The position numbers were made by a program, and so were the translations under genes. Shown here one piece after another: positions 49,888 to 64,000 of a stretch of 64,000 nucleotides of DNA. Numbering within the stretch: position 1 is the stretch's first letter; the number at the start of each line of letters is the position of its first letter. Source of the stretch: Neelides folsomi. Taxonomy: Eukaryota; Arthropoda; Collembola; Neelipleona; Neelidae. The stretch is taken from NCBI GenBank assembly GCA_034687125.1, contig JAQGBZ010000002.1, positions 1 to 64,000 of the forward strand, written 5' to 3'. Below the pieces are notes generated by a model that was not told the origin of the DNA, ran no database searches, and was given only the letters and a program-made list of their open reading frames with translations.

Positions 49888-52144
49888 TTTTCGGTTCTCA
49901 TCGGCCAAAAAGATTTTCCTTCGGGTCGAGAGTGAATTATGCACACGGGTCGGTTGGGATCTCCAGGGGTCTTAACCTCTTGGAAGTAGGACGGGGAGGA
50001 GGCGTTTGAAGACGTCTCCGACCGTCCGCCGCCCTCGTCCCTACGACTCGACTCCTCGAACAAGACGGGACAGGAGAGAGGAGAAAAGTCATTGTCATGC
50101 GCCGCCATCGCCATTTTCCTCTCCCTCCCCGGTTCCTCTCCCATGGATCGCTCCTGACCTTCGCAAATTCATGGATTTATTTGTCAACAGTGGGAAGGGT
50201 CGAACCCTTCGGGAATCAATCCCCAAATCCAACACGTTTCCAATCGGACATTCACCCTTGGCCTCATCGGCCTCTTCGGTTAAGAGAGGATGGATCGGAA
50301 ATGAGGAAATTAAAACAAGTAGTCGTGATAATTTCTTTTTTAATCAAAATTCAAATTATTTCTCCCTTATTACCAACATGTCTTGTTACGTAGCTATTTG
50401 TAATTATGTTTACTACCATATGGAATTCCCCTTACAATATTTCTCAGTATGTCACGTATTTATTATCATCATTACATATACATATACATAGTAGTATATA
50501 TTAATGTGGTTGTGTGTATATGTTTTATATATACGGTCCGTTCCGTTCTGCTCGCATACATTTTACATACACATAATGCATTGTGGGATTTGTTGTCAAA
50601 GAATATTATAAGTTGATCAACTTGACACTTTTATAGAAAAGTGGAAGTGGGAAATATATGTTTAAAATACATCATGGTAAAATCTTCCTTAAATTATATA
50701 ATGAAGGTTTTTAAGTCATAGTTTTAATTAAGTACTTCGTTCCATATTTTATAACATTGAAATTTTCCAAACCTTTGATTAAAATATATTGTGGAATCTT
50801 CGTTCAATTACAAAGTTTCAGTTTCAATTCCTCTCTCCCAAATGTATCCCTTTCGCTTCCTATTTTATAACGTTTTTTAGGCCTTCACCCATTTCACTTT
50901 TATGCCCGCATTCCCTTAATTGTAAAAACTTAAACCCCATTTTACCTGTGTCTTTAATTCTTAATACATATTGTATGATATTCACCATATATACCAGGTA
51001 ATTACACAAAATCATTCCACTGCATTTAATTTACCGAATTTGTCTCCAAAAAACATCCAAGCGATTTCAATTTCCAAACACTTTTGAAGCAAAAGGGTTT
51101 TATGGGAGATAAATGAATCCACTGACATTAAGTTACATAACTTGTTTACATAACTTTTCCTTCTAAACTATACGTAATATATTTAGTTTTAATATTATTT
51201 TATTATTATTACATAGCAGCCATACATTTCCTAATGTGTTAAGTACAATATTGGATCTTGTCCACGAGCCATCCTTATGATCAGAATGATCTGTAAATAT
51301 ACATTTTTATGAGTTCATGACCTCGTGTCATTGGTTAAATATGAAAATAGCTCAAATCAACCCCACGCACCGAATATAGTAAAATAGTCATTCGATAATT
51401 CCTAACCGTTCCGCATCTGACCGAAGTTGGAACAACGTAAGTTCCCTAAAGGAAATGCTCAAACCAGGTTCACCATTGTATTTAAACTTACAATTAATAA
51501 ATAGACAATTTACATGACTTTTAAGTATTTACGAGATTGGATGGAATAATAAATACATACAATTTTTTATCCATAAAACTAATTCCTCTTGTAATGGATC
51601 TAAAAGGTGAGATGGATCTCTAAATGATATTTAGCGGAAACATTCTGTTTCCCCTCAAGTTATGTAAATATAAATATATTGGAAACTGCATTATATAAGA
51701 GAAAGAGAAATATATATAACTTATTATTATTGTTTTTATTCCTCACAATTGCATTCCAATCTCCGGTGACTAAAAGATATATAAACTAATAGGGGGATTA
51801 TTTTGCTTATTAAATGTTAAATCCTATTTAGTAATTATAATATAAATATTCAAAGCATATTTCATCCAACGCCGTTTGAGTTTTTAAATCTCATTCTATC
51901 GTATATGATAAGTTATACGGAAGAAGATCGAGGCACGTTTATAAACGGGTAAAATCGAGCAGCCGCAAGTAATTCGTGAGTCGAGAATTATACAATTAAT
52001 GTTGAATTCATAAGGTAAATATAGTTTAAATACAAGTCCTTAAGGGGTCATTTAAACACGTCGTGAGTGTGTGTGTGTGTGTATACATATGTATAAGATT
52101 ACATACACGGCCTCGGATAGTGAAAGTGAAGTGGTTGGGAGGCT
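49888..52144. promoter_or_regulatory. Gap between DEAF1 and BRSK, with DEAF1 promoter
   Basis: From 49890 to about 50290 the DNA is GC-rich and forms the DEAF1 leader and promoter. At 50101-50118 the plus strand reads GCCGCCATCGCCATTTTC, two YY1/Pho-like sites in a row. Beyond 50300 it is AT-rich. A (GT)n tract lies at about 52066-52081, just downstream of BRSK. No gene is supported. Confidence 0.5.
52066..52081. repeat. Short (GT)n microsatellite
   Basis: About eight GT dinucleotides lie 65 bases downstream of the BRSK stop codon, in its 3' flank. Confidence 0.75.
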
Positions 52145-60886
<8,742 letters not shown>

Positions 60887-61330
60887 TTTGTCGTGTAGGA
60901 GGACGGAGGATCAGGAAAGGAACGAATTCATTCCAGTTCGCACTGCGTCAATCACGGGGCCCAGGTTGCGGACCACTTGACTCCCATGTCAGGACCAGGG
61001 GAGGGCGGGAGGGGCCTTCAGGGTCGGGTGACCGAGAGGGCACGCCGAGTCTCGTCCGACCCTTGCCGGAATTCCGCCCAAATTCCCTGCATTATCCGGG
61101 AGTGGGTGAGCGTCGGGAGTTGGGTGACTGTCTGGCCGAACCTCTCGCCTGCCTTCTACTCTCCCCACACCGAGGAGGGAGCGCAGGCTCTCCGGGAAAT
61201 TCCACCCGGGTTCTCTTTTCCCCCGTCCATTGAGCCGAACTCCCGAGCGGAGCCCGACCCGATGACGAACACGCAGATCGGACACGCCTTTATTGATTAG
61301 CAGGTCTGTGCAGAGGGCCCCTTCAGAGGG
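60887..61330 (-). promoter_or_regulatory. GC-rich BRSK promoter and 5' UTR region
   Basis: These 440 bases are clearly the most GC-rich non-coding stretch of the window, with many CpG and runs such as GGAGGGCGGGAGGGG. They lie directly upstream of the BRSK start codon. No TATA box is present, which suits a dispersed, broadly used promoter. Open frames through it on both strands reflect the composition and show no domain. Confidence 0.55.
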
Positions 61331-61910
61331 AGGCCGAGCCTTTCAAAAAACTCTGCTGCAGAGAAAGACACCGGCACATTTCATTCATCCCTCCATGGAC
61401 GCCTACGCCGATGACTTCCGCACTCAAAGGAAACAACCTTCACCTTCTCGCTTATACAATCATTCCCCTTCAACAAAATTAAACAAAAATCCAAATTTAA
61501 GAAAACCCTCAAATGGAAAATGGACAAATTAAATTCTAAATTTTATTTAAATACTTATACAACCTTTTTAAACAAACTGCAACTTTAACTGTAATCTTCA
61601 AATTTTAAATATAATGGAGACTTTATTAGTTTCCATCTAATATAATTACTCAATGAAACTCATTGAAGTGTTAAAACTATTATATATGTAATTAAGATAT
61701 AGTATAGTAATATCTTTACTGATAAAGGTTTGTTCATAAAGTCATTTTAAATAACAAATACGATGTTTTAATTAAATGTTCGATTAATTCAATTTCATCT
61801 TGGATGTTAAGTTTATTAAATAATTTTCCATTATTTTCCTGCAATTTTGGTCCAAAGAGGGAATTTCCAATTTCTGAACATTATTGATGTGCAGATTGTG
61901 TTTGAGTCTT
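61331..61910. other. Upstream flank of BRSK, nothing seen
   Basis: Composition falls back to AT-rich after about 61450. No coding region or repeat was identified. Confidence 0.5.
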
Positions 61911-61913
61911 AGC

Positions 61914-62033
61914 TTGGAGAAAGTTTCACTTTTGACCCAGTGAAAGAAAGAAATAAACTGAAATAAATAGAAATAAACTGAAATAAATGAAAATTTCTAT
62001 TTATTTCACTAATACCTGCGAAACTTTCTAACT
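61914..62033. repeat. Fold-back module A (GAAAGTTTC family)
   Basis: The segment opens GAGAAAGTTTCACTTTTGAC and closes CTGCGAAACTTTCTAAC, so its ends are inverted. Inside, AGAAATAAACTGAAATAAAT is repeated in tandem and faces TTTCTATTTATTTCA. The core TTTCACTTTTGACCCAGTGA resembles the centre of module B at 62659-62754. Confidence 0.55.
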
Positions 62034-62658
62034 TCTTTTTCTTACTCTAAATAATTTTTCCTTCTCCAAAGTTTTTTATATTAAACTAATAATTTGTTGA
62101 TTAATATTTTATTTAAAGATAAAAAATGATCAACTAAAAAATGTTAACTTCTTAAACAAATTGTTTCAAAACATTCATGAACCACCAGCAAAGAAACAAT
62201 TTTCTTAACTATGCTTTAAATGCTTGAAAAGTATTCCCGGTTGGTTGTACCGCAGACGATTCTGGGTGTAACACAACTGGTTTCTTTTTATCATTTTCTT
62301 CTTTCCGAACTTTACTTCCGAACGCCTTATCGAAAAGCCTTTTCTCATTAAATACTTTCCTTTTTAAATTGTCAAAAATTCTTCTAAGAAAATCGAATCT
62401 CTCATCTATAGTAGAATGGGCGACTGACTGAGAGTCAATTGCTCAAAGAATTGTAAGAATCCATCAAGAAAATTTAGTTTCAATAAATAATTTCTATGAA
62501 TAATTACCATATATATTATATTTGTCGATGGAATAGATGGAAATATGGAAAATAAGAATCAATTTGAAAATATTGCTTATTTTAGCTGGATGGTAAAGCC
62601 TTGATTTAGATGGCGTTAATTGTGTAAATTTCAATCTAATTTTTCACTTTTACTTATT

Positions 62659-62754
62659 GAGAAATAAATAGAAACTTTCAGAAATATTTATTTATTTCAG
62701 TGTATTTCACTTTGGGCCAAGTGAAATATTTCAGAAAGTTTCTATTTATTTCTC
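62659..62754. repeat. Fold-back module B, 96-bp palindrome
   Basis: The arms GAGAAATAAATAGAAACTTT and its exact reverse complement bound the segment, and most of the interior pairs too, around a centre TTTCACTTTGGGCCAAGTGA. It shares both its arm sequence and its centre with module A about 0.7 kb upstream. The two may be the ends of one non-autonomous element or two insertions of one family. Confidence 0.7.
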
Positions 62755-64000
62755 GTTTCTTCCTTTCAGTGAAAATTTCTAATCCCAACCCTGTCTGCCA
62801 GTGAAAGTGTCTTATCTCTCCCCAGAAACTCTTTTCAAATCTGAGTTTGAGTCAAAGTCATTCTCAGAGACACCCTCGGCGATGAAGCGGATAATAGTTG
62901 GATTTTAAACAATAAATTACTTCTCTTCCTCCCAACCTACCTTTTTGTGTTTGGATCATAAAACCTTATCTCACCACCAGCTCCCTTCAACTCATTTGAA
63001 CAACCTGGGACAAATCCTCACCCTTTCGCATCCCTTTCTTCATCCCTTCCCAACCACGTGTCCATTACCTCATAATCTTTCCTTTCCATATAAATAATCT
63101 CATAATACATTCATATGTATTCCATAGACAAATAATAAAGTGTAACAAGGGGGGGTTTTTTAATTTTTTTAAAAACATATATCAATTGGTATATGTAGAT
63201 ATTTCTACCATATACATACATATGTACTACTACTATATGAATGTTTGTATATTTTTTTTATCTGAGATGTTTCTCACGTGTTTCATCCCCCTTTGAGGAA
63301 TGTTAAAGTCGAATAACAAGGTGTTCGCACCGAAGCTCCTTTGAAAGCTAATAGCCCATGTTCACCTTCGGAAGCGAGGGAAACCTCCTGAGTGGATCCC
63401 ATTACCAAGGTCTATCTTACAAAGGCCCAAAATTCCAACAATTTGTCTTGAGAGGTAAAAGGGATGTAGTGACTGTGAGCTACAGGGAATTACCTATAAG
63501 ACACACATCCTCATTCAAAGGGTTATAAAAAATCAAACTGGTAGTTGATATTATATAACCTACCTAGGTATATAACTTATATTATATAATCTTTAGTATA
63601 GACCTTCACTCTATTTATTCTGTATATCTATTTATACAGTATGCACTGTATATATGGTTCCCTATGTTCTCCATAGGTTTATTGTCGAATCTCCCGAAGG
63701 TCAATACGCATAGGGAATTCATCCTACTTTCTTTTTTACCATCCAAACTTTCCCGGAGTTTCCTCCGGAAAAGGAAGGTAAAGAGAAAGTTTCTCATCCT
63801 TCCTCTTTCACCACCTCTCATGTTCTACCTTGTTAAAAGAGATGTATTTTATTACAAGGGAATAGTTTATAAAGAGGATAATTGCCTCAGATTGTTCACT
63901 CTTGTCATTCAATGAACCTCTTTCTCATTCAACTCAACAACAAGGCCCTGACCTTTCTTCACAAAGTCAGAGAAGTTTAAAAAGGTGTCATTTTTAACTT
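62755..64000. other. Right flank, no gene seen
   Basis: CT-rich and AT-rich stretches alternate. A palindromic AT-rich patch lies near 63550-63600 (ATATAACCTACCTAGGTATATAAC). No coding region, RNA gene or transposon end was supported up to the window edge. Confidence 0.5.

Overview
The window looks like nuclear DNA from a small arthropod. The non-coding DNA is AT-rich, genes are split by many short introns (about 60-150 bases) plus a few long ones, and nearly every splice site is a plain GT-AG. A tyrosine hydroxylase of 509 aa with the arthropod-type N terminus ([15 protein letters not shown]) and a Ras64B-type R-Ras support an arthropod, but I cannot name the species or order from sequence alone. 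All gene models below were spliced by hand from both strands with phases checked; no transcript evidence was available.

Layout, left to right: an AT-rich flank with a palindromic MITE-like element (1771-2221); MGAT2, an N-glycan GlcNAc-transferase (minus, 4106-5494); a BTBD10/KCTD20-type BTB protein (plus, 7551-9095); an EPHX4-like membrane epoxide hydrolase (plus, 10831-12313); a tetraspanin (plus, 12818-14219); a 69-bp palindromic mini-transposon (14400-14468); an unrecognised multi-pass membrane protein (minus, 14564-15515); a CECR2 bromodomain chromatin protein (minus, 16177-20038), head to head with a Ras64B/R-Ras GTPase (plus, 20056-21063); a GRXCR-type glutaredoxin-like protein with an 8.5-kb intron (plus, 22169-34147); tyrosine hydroxylase (minus, 38133-44803); a DEAF1 SAND-domain transcription factor (minus, 47528-49887); and the BRSK/SAD-1 polarity kinase (minus, 52145-60886), whose intron 5 holds a decayed Tc1/mariner copy. 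The last 3 kb have no gene I can support.

The genes do not form one pathway. Two (tyrosine hydroxylase, BRSK/SAD) are typical of neurons, two (CECR2, DEAF1) act on transcription, and MGAT2 works in the Golgi. The most notable observations are: CECR2 and Ras start codons only 17 bases apart on opposite strands, over a YY1/TISU-like motif; an array of about 23 tetrapeptide repeats R-[QSA]-[DE]-[LIV] in CECR2; a DEAF1 model that ends without the family's MYND zinc finger; a TATA box and leader-like ORF inside the GRXCR intron that could make a short isoform; a possible second first exon for tyrosine hydroxylase; and several fold-back elements. I saw no RNA genes, CRISPR arrays or virus-derived elements.
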